A stretch of 37,995 bases of DNA, from assembly GCA_031291515.1 (NCBI GenBank), contig JARLIW010000157.1, positions 1-37,995 on the forward strand. Reading direction: 5' to 3'. The notes beneath the pieces were generated by a model. The model searched no databases. It saw only the letters and a list, made by a program, of their open reading frames with translations, and was not told the DNA's origin. This document shows positions 1 through 8,418 of the stretch, one piece after another (position 1 is the stretch's first letter; each line of letters starts with the position of its first letter). The DNA comes from Beijerinckiaceae bacterium. Lineage in GTDB: Bacteria; Pseudomonadota; Alphaproteobacteria; Rhizobiales; Beijerinckiaceae. The position numbers and the translations under genes were made by a program.

Positions 1-1
1 C

Positions 2-643
2 ATGATCATTGCCATCGACGGTCCGGCGGCGTCCGGCAAGGGCACGATCGCGCGGCGCTTGGCCGAGGCGTTCGGGCTCCCCCATCTCGACACCGGGCTG
101 CTCTACCGGGCCACGGCGCGGGCGATGCTCGATCACGGCGCGGCGATCACCAATGTCGACGCGGCGATTTCGGCGGCGCGGGGGTTGGGCCTGACCGATT
201 TCGACGAGGCGCGGCTGCGCGGCAAGGATATGGGCGAGGCGGCCTCGATCGTCGCCGCCATGCCGCCGGTTCGCGCTGCTTTGTTGGAGGCGCAGCGGTC
301 CTTTGCGGCGTTACCCTCCGGGGCTGTTCTGGATGGGCGCGATATCGGCACTGTGATTTGTCCGAACGCCGAGGTCAAAATTTTCGTTGTCGCCAGCGCC
401 GAAATCCGCGCCCATCGGCGCGCTCTCGAACTCGCCAAAAGCGGCGAGAGCGTCGACTATGCCGAGGTGCTCGCCGATATCCACCGCCGCGACGAGCGCG
501 ATTTCGGGCGCGGCACCGCGCCGCTCAAACGCGCGGACGATGCCGTGATCTTGGATACGAGCCAGCTCGACATCGAGGCGGCGGTTTCGGCCGCCAAGGC
601 CATGGTCACGGAAAAGGTGCCAGAAGCGTCTTTAGCTCGCTAG
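2..643 (+). CDS. cmk: (d)CMP kinase (cytidylate kinase)
   Basis: Transfers the gamma-phosphate of ATP to CMP or dCMP in the cytosol, feeding CTP and dCTP pools. The protein has 213 residues, normal for the family. The P-loop GPAASGKGT is at about residues 7-15. The acceptor-site segment LDTGLLYRA follows at about 29-37, and the NMP-binding DGRDIGTV signature lies near residue 115. The start ATG is at base 2, so the gene is complete, but its promoter and ribosome site lie outside the window. It is followed 25 bases later by the cobD/cbiB gene on the same strand. The two functions are unrelated and co-transcription is only suggested by spacing. Confidence 0.95.
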   Translation: MIIAIDGPAASGKGTIARRLAEAFGLPHLDTGLLYRATARAMLDHGAAITNVDAAISAARGLGLTDFDEARLRGKDMGEAASIVAAMPPVRAALLEAQRSFAALPSGAVLDGRDIGTVICPNAEVKIFVVASAEIRAHRRALELAKSGESVDYAEVLADIHRRDERDFGRGTAPLKRADDAVILDTSQLDIEAAVSAAKAMVTEKVPEASLAR

Positions 644-668
644 GCCGGGAGGCGAAGGGAAGCGCGCG

Positions 669-1652
669 ATGACCCCGCTCGGAAATCTCGCCATTGCGCT
701 TGGCGGGCTCGCGATCGAGGCGATGGCCGGCTATCCCGCGTTTCTGTTCCGGTGGATCGGTCACCCCGTGACATGGCTCGGCGCCTTGATCGCGGCGCTG
801 GACCGCGCGCTCAACCGGGAGACCGGCTCTTTCGAGCGCCGCCGGCTTTTGGGCGCCGTGGCACTGGCGGCGGTTCTGCTCGCGTCGGTGGGCGTTGGCG
901 TTTTCGTTCAGGGCCTGGCGCTTTTGGCCTTGCCGCACGCCTTGGCCGTCTTCGTTCTCGCGATCTTGGCCTCGAGCTGTCTCGCCCAGCGCAGCCTCGA
1001 TGATCACGTGCGCGCAACGGGCGAGGCTCTGCGCCGATCTGGTCTGGAGGCGGGACGGCGCGCGGTCGCGATGATCGTCGGGCGCGACACGGCCGGGCTC
1101 GACGAGGCCGGCGTCGCGCGCGCCGCCATCGAGAGCCTCGCGGAGAATTTTTCCGACGGGATCGTGGCGCCTTCGCTCTATCTCGCGCTCGGGGGCTTGC
1201 CGGGCGGTCTTTTCTACAAGGCGGTGAATACGGCCGACAGTATGATCGGCCACCGGACGCCGCGCTATGCGGCCTTCGGGTTCGCGGCGGCCAAGCTCGA
1301 CGATGTCGTGAACTGGCCCGCCGCTCGGCTCGCGGCGCTGGCGATCATTCTGGCGGCGGCGCTGACGCCGGGCGCCTCGGCGATCCAAGCTTGGCGGATC
1401 ATGTGGCGCGACGCGCGCGGCCATCCCTCGCCCAACGCGGGCTGGCCCGAGGCGGCGATGGCGGGGGCGTTGGGGATCCGCCTGGGGGGCGCGCGCAGCT
1501 ACGGCGGCCGTCTCGTCGAGGATGCCGCGATGGGGGATGGCGCGGAGGCCGTCGCGGAGGATATCGCGCGGGCGCTCCGCCTCTACCGCCTGGCTTGCGG
1601 CCTCAATGCGGGCTTCGTCCTGATTGCCTTCTGGATCATCGCGCGAGCGTAA
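669..1652 (+). CDS. cobD: Adenosylcobinamide-phosphate synthase (CobD/CbiB)
   Basis: Integral membrane enzyme that attaches the aminopropanol (phosphate) arm to adenosylcobyric acid, giving adenosylcobinamide (phosphate). The 327-residue protein has several hydrophobic segments, for example around residues 60-105 and 215-240 and at the C terminus. It carries the conserved [10 protein letters not shown] and [10 protein letters not shown] stretches of the CbiB family. The ATG at 669 follows a purine-rich stretch ending in GGGAAGCG. Its 3' end overlaps the 3' end of the convergent cobQ gene by 17 bases, so neither stop is free of the other coding region. The name cobD follows the Pseudomonas denitrificans scheme; it is cbiB in Salmonella. 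Family assignment is confident. Confidence 0.93.
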   Translation: MTPLGNLAIALGGLAIEAMAGYPAFLFRWIGHPVTWLGALIAALDRALNRETGSFERRRLLGAVALAAVLLASVGVGVFVQGLALLALPHALAVFVLAILASSCLAQRSLDDHVRATGEALRRSGLEAGRRAVAMIVGRDTAGLDEAGVARAAIESLAENFSDGIVAPSLYLALGGLPGGLFYKAVNTADSMIGHRTPRYAAFGFAAAKLDDVVNWPAARLAALAIILAAALTPGASAIQAWRIMWRDARGHPSPNAGWPEAAMAGALGIRLGGARSYGGRLVEDAAMGDGAEAVAEDIARALRLYRLACGLNAGFVLIAFWIIARA

Positions 1653-3096
1653 GAAGCAGGTCGAGATCCACGTGCTTTTCCATATGGTCCGCCAGAGCGT
1701 CGAGCGCCTCTTCCTGGCTGTCCCGGTAGCAATGCTCGGGTCCGGCCGCGCCAAAGCGCGCGAGAAGCGCGGCGCGCTGCCGGTCGTCGGCGAACAGGCC
1801 GTGGACGTAGCACCCATAAATCCGGCCGCTTGCCGAAACCGCGCCGTCCACGCGCCCGTCTGAAAACCGCAGCATGGGGTGGTGGCGGCATCCCGCGCCA
1901 TGGGTTTCGCCGACGTGCATTTCATAGCCCTCGAAGGGCACGCCATCGACCAGGCTCTCGCCGGTCACGGCCGCGAGACGCTTGTCGCCCGTCAAGGTCG
2001 TCTCGATCGCGAGATAGGCGAGGCCTTCGACGCTGCCGGGCGGCCCCTCGATGCCGAGCGGATCGCCGATCCAAAGGCCGAGCATTTGATAGCCGCCGCA
2101 AAGGCCAAGAACATGGCCGCCGCGCCGGACATGGGCGGCGAGATCGATGTCCCATCCTTCGTGCCGGAACGCAGCCAAGTCCGCGATGGTCGACTTCGAG
2201 CCCGGCAGAATCACGAGCTTGGCGTCGCCAGGCAGAGCCTCGCCGGGACGCACGAGGACCAGACGCACGGCGGGTTCGAGACGCAGCGGGTCGAGATCGT
2301 CGAAATTCGAGATCCCGGGAAGGAGCGGCACGGCGATAGTGAACGGGCCGTCCCCGGGCGTCCACGAACGCAGCGCGAGCGAATCCTCCGCCGGCAATTT
2401 CGCCGCGCCGGGGAAAAACGGCACGAGGCCGAGCGCGGGCCATCCGGTATGGGCGGAGATCAGGGTCATGCCGTCCATGAACAGAGCCGGGTCGCCGCGG
2501 AATTTGTTGATCAGGAACCCCGCGACGAGCTTCGCGTCGTCAGGGGCGATCACGTGCTTCGTGCCGGCGATTTGGGCGATGACGCCACCCCGGTCGATAT
2601 CGCCGATGACGACGACGGGCACATCGGCGGCCCGCGCGAATCCCATATTGGCGATATCGTTGGCGCGCAGGTTGATCTCGGACGCGCTGCCCGCGCCCTC
2701 GACGATCACGAGATCCGCCTGGGCGCGTAAGATCGCAAAGCTTTCGAGCACGGCGGACATCAGTCGCGGCTTCCAGCTCTGATAGGCCAGGGCTTCGGCC
2801 TGTCCCGCGATTTTGCCCTGCACGACGATCTGGGAGCCGGTTCCGCTCTGAGGTTTCAGCAGAACCGGGTTCATGTGAACGCTGGGCGCGGCTTTGCAGG
2901 CCTGCGCTTGGACGGCCTGCGCGCGGCCGATTTCGCCGCCATCCATCGTCACGGCCGCATTATTCGACATGTTTTGCGGCTTGAACGGGCGCACCACGAG
3001 ACCGCGATTGACGAACGCCCGGCACAGACCCGCGACGATGAGGGACTTCCCTACGTCCGAGCCCGTCCCTTGCAACATGATGGTTTTCGCGGTCAT
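1636..3096 (-). CDS. cobQ: Cobyric acid synthase (glutamine-hydrolysing)
   Basis: Amidates the b, d, e and g carboxylates of adenosylcobyrinic acid a,c-diamide using glutamine and ATP. The protein has 486 residues from the ATG at 3096. The N-terminal synthetase domain opens with [13 protein letters not shown], the dethiobiotin-synthetase-like nucleotide loop. The C-terminal type I glutamine amidotransferase domain has the nucleophile region [10 protein letters not shown] and a later YVHGLF carrying the triad histidine. A longer reading frame runs back to 3177, but the family N terminus fits the internal methionine at 3096. It is convergent with cobD/cbiB. The roughly 340 bases between it and the LOV kinase hold no recognisable B12-box, so riboswitch control like that of cobW is not seen here. 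Confidence 0.95.
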   Translation of the reverse strand: MTAKTIMLQGTGSDVGKSLIVAGLCRAFVNRGLVVRPFKPQNMSNNAAVTMDGGEIGRAQAVQAQACKAAPSVHMNPVLLKPQSGTGSQIVVQGKIAGQAEALAYQSWKPRLMSAVLESFAILRAQADLVIVEGAGSASEINLRANDIANMGFARAADVPVVVIGDIDRGGVIAQIAGTKHVIAPDDAKLVAGFLINKFRGDPALFMDGMTLISAHTGWPALGLVPFFPGAAKLPAEDSLALRSWTPGDGPFTIAVPLLPGISNFDDLDPLRLEPAVRLVLVRPGEALPGDAKLVILPGSKSTIADLAAFRHEGWDIDLAAHVRRGGHVLGLCGGYQMLGLWIGDPLGIEGPPGSVEGLAYLAIETTLTGDKRLAAVTGESLVDGVPFEGYEMHVGETHGAGCRHHPMLRFSDGRVDGAVSASGRIYGCYVHGLFADDRQRAALLARFGAAGPEHCYRDSQEEALDALADHMEKHVDLDLLLTLAR

Positions 3097-3380
3097 CGGA
3101 TGGATTTTACCGATTCGATGCACGCTGTCGCGCGAAATCGGCGGGCGGCTGGGCTCAAGTCTTTGTTGGCCGAGCATTCAAGCCAAGACGGAAGGCGGTC
3201 GGCGAAGATCTCGGTTTAGACAAAACGCGGAGGCAAAATGTTGCGATGCACGGCTCCCAAGCCCGTGCTTTGCTTAAGAGTCACATGACGAAGAGACGCG
3301 AACGCGGATGCGGGAAACCGCGCCAAGATTCCATGTGGATGACGTCTGCTTACCCGATTCTCTTTTTTGCAATATGAATT

Positions 3381-3399
3381 TTGTGTTACAGTTACACAA
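3381..3399. promoter_or_regulatory. Imperfect 19-bp dyad upstream of the LOV kinase
   Basis: The sequence TTGTGTTACAGTTACACAA pairs at 8 of 9 positions around a central A. It lies 36 bases before the TTG start of the LOV histidine kinase, a place where an operator or an activator site could act. The stretch around it is AT-rich compared with flanking genes. No regulator is identified. The spacing does not match the TGT-N12-ACA pattern of PpsR/CrtJ. Confidence 0.4.
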
Positions 3400-3434
3400 C
3401 GTGATTCTCAGATATTTTTTATCTGGAGCCTATT

Positions 3435-4529
3435 TTGGAACAAGCGCACACGTGGCGTTTAACGGAAAGTCTTCGGATCGATCGAGGACAGTCCGATCCA
3501 TTTCCGGCCGCCATATATTCGTCGTGCATGGCGATGGTGGTGACAAATCCCGTGCTTCCGGACAATCCGATAATATTTGCCAACGACGCCTTTCTTGCTT
3601 TGACGGGCTATGCGCGGGAAGAGGTCACGGGGCGCAATTGCCGCTTTTTGCAGGGGCCGGAGACCGATCCCGCGGCAATATCGGCGATCCGGAACGCGAT
3701 TTCGCAACGCCGGACTATTGTCGTCGATCTTCTCAATTACAAAAAAGACGGAACGCCGTTCTGGATCGCGCTCCATCTCAGTCCCGTGTTGGACGCGGCG
3801 GGCGCCGTGCAATATTTCTTCGCGTCGCAGATCGATGTCACGGACCGCAAGAAACGCGAGTTGTCGGCTCTCAACGTTCAGCAGGATCTGGACCGTCTGG
3901 TCAAGGGACGGACCAAGGATCTCGAAGACGCCTTAATTCGCACGACACTTCTTCTGGATGAAGCTGATCATCGGCTCAAAAATAATTTGCAGCTGATTAG
4001 CGCGATGCTGATGCTACAATCGATGAGTAATTCCGATGTCCGCATCAAAGTCGCCTTGGGCGAAATGCTCGAGCGTGTCGATGCCATGGCGCTCGTCCAT
4101 ATGCGTCTTTATCAATCCGATAAAATCGAGGATTTGGACATTGCCGGATTCACGCGCGAAATCGCGGGGAATCTGGTCACCGCGGCGGGCCGCGACAATA
4201 TTCGTTTGTCCATCGAGACGGAAAGCGTGCGGATCAGCGCGGATCAAGCCTCTTCGATCGCGCTCGTGATCAATGAAGTGATCACCAATGCGCTCAAATA
4301 TGCCTTTCCCGCCGGGCGCGTGGGGCATTTGGAGGTCGGCGTCAAGCCGCTACCGGGAAGTTGCGAAATCTTGATCCGGGACGATGGGCCGGGAATGCCG
4401 CAAGGCATGCAAAAGAGCAGCTTTGGAAAGACCTTGATCGAAACCCTGATCCAGCAATTGGAAGCCCGGATCGAATGGCTTCCGGCGTCGCCTGGGACGC
4501 TGGTTCGGATTGTCTTGCCGCTGGGCTAA
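3435..4529 (+). CDS. Blue-light LOV-domain sensor histidine kinase (HWE/HisKA_2 type)
   Basis: Predicted soluble flavin photoreceptor kinase of 364 residues. The N-terminal PAS/LOV domain (about 25-140) contains GRNCRFLQG with the adduct-forming cysteine at about residue 69. A helical connector (about 140-170) leads to the phospho-acceptor segment EADHRLKNNLQL with His at about 179, which is the HisKA_2/HWE pattern. The ATPase domain follows, with its N-box (VITNALKYA, around 282-290) and G-box DDGPG at 316-320. There is no membrane segment. The start is a TTG at 3435 preceded by GGAG with 6 bases of spacing; the first in-frame ATG would fall inside the LOV core. No response regulator lies next to it, so it is an orphan. 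In related kinases light raises autophosphorylation, often feeding general-stress or motility pathways; that role is inferred here. Confidence 0.92.
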   Translation: MEQAHTWRLTESLRIDRGQSDPFPAAIYSSCMAMVVTNPVLPDNPIIFANDAFLALTGYAREEVTGRNCRFLQGPETDPAAISAIRNAISQRRTIVVDLLNYKKDGTPFWIALHLSPVLDAAGAVQYFFASQIDVTDRKKRELSALNVQQDLDRLVKGRTKDLEDALIRTTLLLDEADHRLKNNLQLISAMLMLQSMSNSDVRIKVALGEMLERVDAMALVHMRLYQSDKIEDLDIAGFTREIAGNLVTAAGRDNIRLSIETESVRISADQASSIALVINEVITNALKYAFPAGRVGHLEVGVKPLPGSCEILIRDDGPGMPQGMQKSSFGKTLIETLIQQLEARIEWLPASPGTLVRIVLPLG

Positions 4530-4543
4530 ATCAAGAGGCGGCG

Positions 4544-5152
4544 CTAAAATTCGATCCCTTGCTGGGCTTTGACCCCGGCCGCGAAATGATGCTTGACCTG
4601 ACCCATGTCGGTCACGAGATCGGCCGCCTCGATCAAGGCGGGCTTGGCATTGCGGCCGGTGACGACGATGTGGAGATCGGGCCGGCGCGCCGCGAGCGCG
4701 CTCACGACGGTGTCGAGATCGAGATAATCGTAGCGCAAGGCAATGTTGAGTTCATCGAGAACCAACAGCCGGATGGTCGGATCCTCCATCAAGGCTTGCG
4801 CCTTGTCCCAGGCGCGCTCGGCCGCGGCGATGTCGCGCGCGCGGTCTTGCGTTTCCCAGGTGAAGCCTTCGCCCATCGTGTGCCACTGGACGAGATCGTC
4901 GAACCGGGCGAGCGCCCGCTTCTCGCCGGTGTCCCAGGCGCCCTTGATGAATTGGACGATCGCGACCGGCCAGCCGTAGCCGAGCGCCCGCAGCACGAGC
5001 CCCATCGCCGCCGAGGTCTTGCCCTTGCCGGGTCCGGTATGGACGATGAGAAGCCCTTTCTCCAAAATGGTCTTCGACGCCACCTCGGCATCCTGCACCG
5101 CCTTGCGATGCGCCATTTTCTGCTGGTGGCGGAGGGGGTCATCGGTGGTCAT
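4544..5152 (-). CDS. cobO: Cob(I)yrinic acid a,c-diamide adenosyltransferase
   Basis: Transfers the 5'-deoxyadenosyl group of ATP to reduced Co(I) corrinoids, forming the upper axial ligand. It belongs to the CobO/BtuR/CobA(Salmonella) P-loop family and has 202 residues, the usual length. The nucleotide loop HTGPGKGKTSAA lies near residues 38-49, followed by VQFIKGAW, and the LLVLDELNIAL Walker B-like segment comes later. The ATG at 5152 has no strong ribosome site. The gene is convergent with the LOV kinase, with 14 bases between the stops. It is separated from the other cob genes by the LOV kinase and the ParA module. In many relatives it sits in the main cob cluster, so the locus looks split. 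Confidence 0.94.
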   Translation of the reverse strand: MTTDDPLRHQQKMAHRKAVQDAEVASKTILEKGLLIVHTGPGKGKTSAAMGLVLRALGYGWPVAIVQFIKGAWDTGEKRALARFDDLVQWHTMGEGFTWETQDRARDIAAAERAWDKAQALMEDPTIRLLVLDELNIALRYDYLDLDTVVSALAARRPDLHIVVTGRNAKPALIEAADLVTDMGQVKHHFAAGVKAQQGIEF

Positions 5153-5187
5153 GGGATGGGGCTATTTAACTTGCGGCTAATCACGGT

Positions 5188-5203
5188 AATCCTTTCAAGG
5201 ATT
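5188..5203. repeat. Short inverted repeat upstream of cobO
   Basis: AATCCTTTCAAGGATT has 7-base arms around TC. It sits 36-51 bases upstream of the cobO ATG, in the 132-base gap between cobO and the ParA module. It could be an operator for cobO or a weak RNA hairpin at the end of the upstream module. There is no clear T-run that would make it an intrinsic terminator. Confidence 0.35.
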
Positions 5204-5244
5204 GGGCTGCGTCGAGCAAACATGTTTTCTTCTACGACCTTCGG

Positions 5245-5275
5245 TTTAATGAGTACACGACGTGTTAGCATTAAA
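5245..5275. promoter_or_regulatory. 31-bp imperfect palindrome next to the ParA module
   Basis: The outer arms TTTAATG and CATTAAA flank the inner arms ACACG and CGTGT around a central A, so 12 of 15 position pairs are complementary. It begins about 10 bases after the stop codon of the small protein gene. On the minus strand it is followed by no U-run, so a standard terminator is unlikely. Its placement beside a parA-like gene suggests a protein-binding site, such as a centromere-like or autoregulatory site. That role is inference; the sequence is not the usual chromosomal parS. Confidence 0.45.
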
Positions 5276-5284
5276 TCATCGCGA

Positions 5285-5764
5285 TTAGCCCTTGGCTTTT
5301 TTTGCTCGTCCGCGCGCAGCCGCCTTTGGAACTTCAGAGTCCATGATCTTGCCGATCTTGGGCGGTTTTGGTGTTGCGGGTGCTTTTGAAACCGCAGGTG
5401 ATTTCGTGGCGCGCGCGGGCTTTACTGCATTCACGGTGGGTTCGATCTCACCTTGCGCGAGTTTGATAATTTGAATTCTATGCCAGTGTTCATCCGCGTT
5501 CTTGTATTCTGGGTGCTTTTCGTCAAGTTTTGCTAATGTTTTGGCGTCTTTAGCCGACATCGAGCCGATTAAAAAGCGAAAGTCCTGATCGCTTAAAGCT
5601 TCAGCAATAGAGCGAAGTGCGGCGAGGTTGAGGTTCTTTTCTCTCAGTTTTGATAGAATTAAACTCGCGGCTATTTCGTTTATGGCGGTTTGTGTCATGG
5701 CAAAGGATGACGGATCGCTTGCTAAAGCTTGCAGAATGGCTTTTCCGTTGACTTCCATTGTCAT
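5285..5764 (-). CDS. Small protein of the ParA module with basic C-terminal tail
   Basis: I do not recognise this 159-residue protein. Residues 1-105 look like a helical globular domain, with stretches such as QALASDPSSFAMTQTAINEI and LRSIAEALSDQDFRFLIGSM. From about 115 to the end it is rich in Lys, Pro and Ala and ends RGRAKKAKG, resembling disordered nucleic-acid-binding tails. There is no signal peptide or membrane segment. The ATG at 5764 overlaps the parA-like stop by 4 bases (ATGA) and has GGAG seven bases upstream, so the two are translationally coupled. By position it could be the ParA partner that stimulates ATPase activity or loads cargo, but no ParB-type HTH is visible. Codon use is AT-richer than in the cob genes. 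Confidence 0.78.
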   Translation of the reverse strand: MTMEVNGKAILQALASDPSSFAMTQTAINEIAASLILSKLREKNLNLAALRSIAEALSDQDFRFLIGSMSAKDAKTLAKLDEKHPEYKNADEHWHRIQIIKLAQGEIEPTVNAVKPARATKSPAVSKAPATPKPPKIGKIMDSEVPKAAARGRAKKAKG

Positions 5765-6672
5765 CCTATTGCTCCTATAACTTCTTTTACGAGGGGGATT
5801 AAGATGCTGCTGATTACTTCTTTCGTATATTTTTGTGTAAAAGTAAGCCCGTCGTCTTTCATGATAGCTTCAACAAGCGCCGCCGATGTTGGTATTTGAG
5901 ATAAAAATAGGCGATATGGCGAATTTAATGCGGCGGCGCCCTGTTGAAGTCCTTCGAGTACCTCTCGGTGTTGTCTTACATTCCGTTGCATCCTTGTAAC
6001 CAGGACACTTGGTGGGTTTTTCGGGGAAGGAAGGCCCTTGGCCTTAAATTTCCAGATGCTATCGTAGAATGCGTTTAAACCATACACTGAGAGGTAATCG
6101 GGAATGGTTGGAATGATGACGAGATCGCTCAACCTAATTGCGATTTCCGTTACGGGCGAAATTCCTGGCGCGCAGTCAAAAAGTATGAAGTCGTAGATGC
6201 TACCAAGAGGAATAATATCCCTCTGGAAAAGTTTTGTTATCAACCCATCTATAGACGTAATGCTGTGGTTTGTGTTTGCGAGTTCGTAGATTAGTTCTTT
6301 TTCTACAACACGGAGGTGGGGCCCGCAGGGTAAAAGTCCCATATCGAGTTGTCGCCCTTGATGCCAAGTTCCTGATACGCGACGATGCACAAGGTCCAAA
6401 ATATTTATTTTTTTGTTGTCCTTGATAAGTCTTTCCTCGAGAAAGGCTTCAAACGTGCGATCTTGTTCTATCAATTGGGCGAGGATTGGATCGCTGGCTA
6501 TTGCAACGGAAGCGCTTGCCTGGGGGTCCAGATCAATAACGAGAACCTTGGCGGATTCATCGTTGGCGGATAATGCTTCCGCCAAACTCACGACCGTCGT
6601 AGTCTTCCCCACTCCGCCTTTCATATTTGCCACTGCGATAAACTTACCGTTTCGTCCCTCGCCGTCTTTCAT
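5761..6672 (-). CDS. ParA-family ATPase
   Basis: Predicted deviant-Walker ATPase of 303 residues that would dimerise on ATP and bind DNA nonspecifically to position a cargo. The Walker A' motif KGGVGKTT is at residues 18-25, with the signature lysine in its first position. Walker A'-distal DLDPQAS is at 47-53. The Walker B-like FILFDCAPG lies near residue 160. Length and layout match soluble ParA/Soj proteins without an N-terminal HTH. It sits in the middle of a three-gene unit with ATGA overlaps at both ends (6669-6672 and 5761-5764) and its own GGGGAAAG ribosome site. No parB gene is adjacent. Base composition is clearly more AT-rich than in the flanks, which suggests acquisition from a plasmid or element. 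Its role in segregation, positioning or defence cannot be decided from sequence. Confidence 0.9.
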   Translation of the reverse strand: MKDGEGRNGKFIAVANMKGGVGKTTTVVSLAEALSANDESAKVLVIDLDPQASASVAIASDPILAQLIEQDRTFEAFLEERLIKDNKKINILDLVHRRVSGTWHQGRQLDMGLLPCGPHLRVVEKELIYELANTNHSITSIDGLITKLFQRDIIPLGSIYDFILFDCAPGISPVTEIAIRLSDLVIIPTIPDYLSVYGLNAFYDSIWKFKAKGLPSPKNPPSVLVTRMQRNVRQHREVLEGLQQGAAALNSPYRLFLSQIPTSAALVEAIMKDDGLTFTQKYTKEVISSILIPLVKEVIGAIG

Positions 6673-7472
6673 AGCTTTCCCCGAACAGCTTGCATCAAAG
6701 TTTCCTTTTGTTCCGCTGATAGCTTGATTTCTAAAAATCCGTCGACGGTTGAGGGCAATGTCGGTTTACGGCGGGGATCGACCAAAATTTCGCAAGTTTG
6801 CGGCTTGGATGGGTCGCGCATCCGAATCAGGCCGATCCCATGTTCGTCGCAATGGGTGACGATGTCATCGAGTTTGGCTTCGCTCTTAGAGCCCTCTGGC
6901 AGGTGCCAGACGAAATGCCCGAAATGGGTGAAGCGGGTCTGAGCGAGCGCTTCGTGGATCGCCAGCACGCTGCCGCCGCTCTCCGTCTTGAGTTCAAAGG
7001 AGTGCAGATCAACCTGTGCGCCCGGCATCAGCTTAAATCGCATCGCCGTGACCAAGATGAAATCGGGACGCGCCCATTTGCCCTTATGGCCGCCCATCAC
7101 AGACGTATCTTGAATAATGAAGGCACTATGCGCCGGCATGTCGAGATTTTTGCGGAACGAGCCTTCGAGAAAAAGCCGCAGGGGCTTCATCAAACGAGTT
7201 TCAGGCCAGACCTCCGGTTCCTCTTGCCCGGTGGGCTGACTTGATTGCGCGGCTTTTTCCTGGGCAAGAAAGATTTGACCGCCTTGACCGCGCAGCCGGC
7301 CGACAACTCCTTTGGCCAGCAGCGCGTCGCGGGCCTTGAAAAACGTCTCCTCGTCGACAGCCCGTTCAAGATGGCGGGCGAGCATGACGCGCATGACTCG
7401 ATTGAGGACCGGAGTCCCGTCGGCGGGAAGAAGGGCAAGCATTTTAGCCGTCACGTCTTCGAGATCAGCCAT
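6669..7472 (-). CDS. Winged-helix plus PD-(D/E)XK nuclease-like protein
   Basis: First gene of the ParA module, 267 residues, cytosolic. Residues 1-70 read as a winged-helix DNA-binding domain ending in the wing-like GVVGRLRGQGGQIFLA. A polar linker (71-90) leads to a C-terminal alpha/beta domain. ARPDFILV (D137) and SFELKTE (E160, K162) have the spacing and setting of a PD-(D/E)XK nuclease active site. The following helix QTRFTHFGHFVW fits that fold. The ATG at 7472 is preceded by AAGGGTGAG; an upstream TTG at 7487 is less likely. It overlaps parA by 4 bases. It could also be a non-cleaving DNA-binding relative, as several such domains lose activity, though the D-ExK residues are intact here. 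No methyltransferase is nearby. Confidence 0.72.
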   Translation of the reverse strand: MADLEDVTAKMLALLPADGTPVLNRVMRVMLARHLERAVDEETFFKARDALLAKGVVGRLRGQGGQIFLAQEKAAQSSQPTGQEEPEVWPETRLMKPLRLFLEGSFRKNLDMPAHSAFIIQDTSVMGGHKGKWARPDFILVTAMRFKLMPGAQVDLHSFELKTESGGSVLAIHEALAQTRFTHFGHFVWHLPEGSKSEAKLDDIVTHCDEHGIGLIRMRDPSKPQTCEILVDPRRKPTLPSTVDGFLEIKLSAEQKETLMQAVRGKL

Positions 7473-7590
7473 ACACTCACCCTTCAACCGCCTAAATTGG
7501 TTGTCGGCCGTTCAGAGCACACTTTCGGCGATCAAGGAAGGGTGGCGCACGGATCCGAGAGGTTAATTTTCAAGGCGTTATCCCCCCATC

Positions 7591-8286
7591 TCACCGCCGC
7601 CGAGCAGCGGTCGCGGCAAGGGGCGTCTTCAGCCCGAAGCTGGTCGCGAGAAACAGCGCCGCGTGGTGAAGGCCGGCGGCGTCGATGCCGTGACCAAGTC
7701 CAGCGGACAGATGCCATTGGCTCGGAATCCCGGCTTCCTCGAGACCGTCGCCCGTCAGGAAAAGCGCGTCGGCCGGGATGATATCGTCCTCGCTGCCATG
7801 GATGAGAAGCACGGGCGGCGCTTTCGCGCCCGGCGGCCGATCGGCGGCGAGATGTTCGGGCCCGACCAGAATCCCGGAAAAGCCGACGATGGCGGCGGGT
7901 GGGCTTTTGCGACGCAGGCCAGTGTGGAGGGCCATCATGGTCCCTTGGCTGAAGCCGACAAGGGCCAATTTGCTGTCGTCGAGCCCGTGGCGCGCCAGTT
8001 CGGCGTCGAGAAAAGCGTCGAGCGTGGGATGCGCCTTGTTGACGCCGAGCCAGCGCTCGGCGGGATCGCGCATCGTCAGCGGAAACCATTGGCGGCCCAT
8101 CGGGGATTGCCCGCAGGGCTCCGGGGCATGCGGGGACACGAAGGCCGCGTCCGGCAAGACCGACTGCCATTGCTTGCCGAGCGAGATCAGATCCTTGCCA
8201 TCGGCGCCGTAGCCATGGAGGAAGACCACGAGCTGTTTCGCATTGGATTGGGGCCCAAGGCGCGGACCGTCGATCAAACCTGCCAT
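7591..8286 (-). CDS. Phospholipase/carboxylesterase-family alpha/beta hydrolase
   Basis: Cytosolic serine esterase of 231 residues related to acyl-protein thioesterases and bacterial carboxylesterases. The oxyanion region FLHGYGADG is at about 22-30. The nucleophile elbow GFSQG has Ser at about 113. HGSEDDIIP carries the acid residue at about 167, and GLGHGID carries the histidine at about 199, giving a complete triad at the normal length. The ATG at 8286 has GGAG six bases upstream; an ATG at 8298 is possible but less supported. It is 118 bases upstream of the ParA module on the same strand and could share transcription with it, although the function gives no reason to link them. Confidence 0.9.
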   Translation of the reverse strand: MAGLIDGPRLGPQSNAKQLVVFLHGYGADGKDLISLGKQWQSVLPDAAFVSPHAPEPCGQSPMGRQWFPLTMRDPAERWLGVNKAHPTLDAFLDAELARHGLDDSKLALVGFSQGTMMALHTGLRRKSPPAAIVGFSGILVGPEHLAADRPPGAKAPPVLLIHGSEDDIIPADALFLTGDGLEEAGIPSQWHLSAGLGHGIDAAGLHHAALFLATSFGLKTPLAATAARRR

Positions 8287-8418
8287 GCTTATCTCCATTT
8301 TCGCCGTCCGGCGGATTCGTCGCCAGACACTAGAGCGCTTTGCGGTTTGGTGGAATTGCCAAAGCGACCGGACATCGCTCGTTCCGGCGATGCGGACAAG
8401 CCAGGTTTGCGGCCGGTT

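Noticed and set aside
606-1946. Long minus-strand frame of 446 codons opposite cmk and cobD/cbiB
   Set aside because: It lies antisense to genes with clear family motifs, and its residues are dominated by Arg, Ala and Gly, as expected from a high-GC shadow frame.
3381-3399. PpsR/CrtJ-type light-regulated site upstream of the LOV kinase
   Set aside because: The TGT and ACA halves are 11 bases apart rather than 12 and flanking context does not fit, so only a generic dyad is claimed.
5245-5275. Standard chromosomal parS site
   Set aside because: The core differs from the TGTTTCACGTGAAACA consensus, and no parB gene is nearby.
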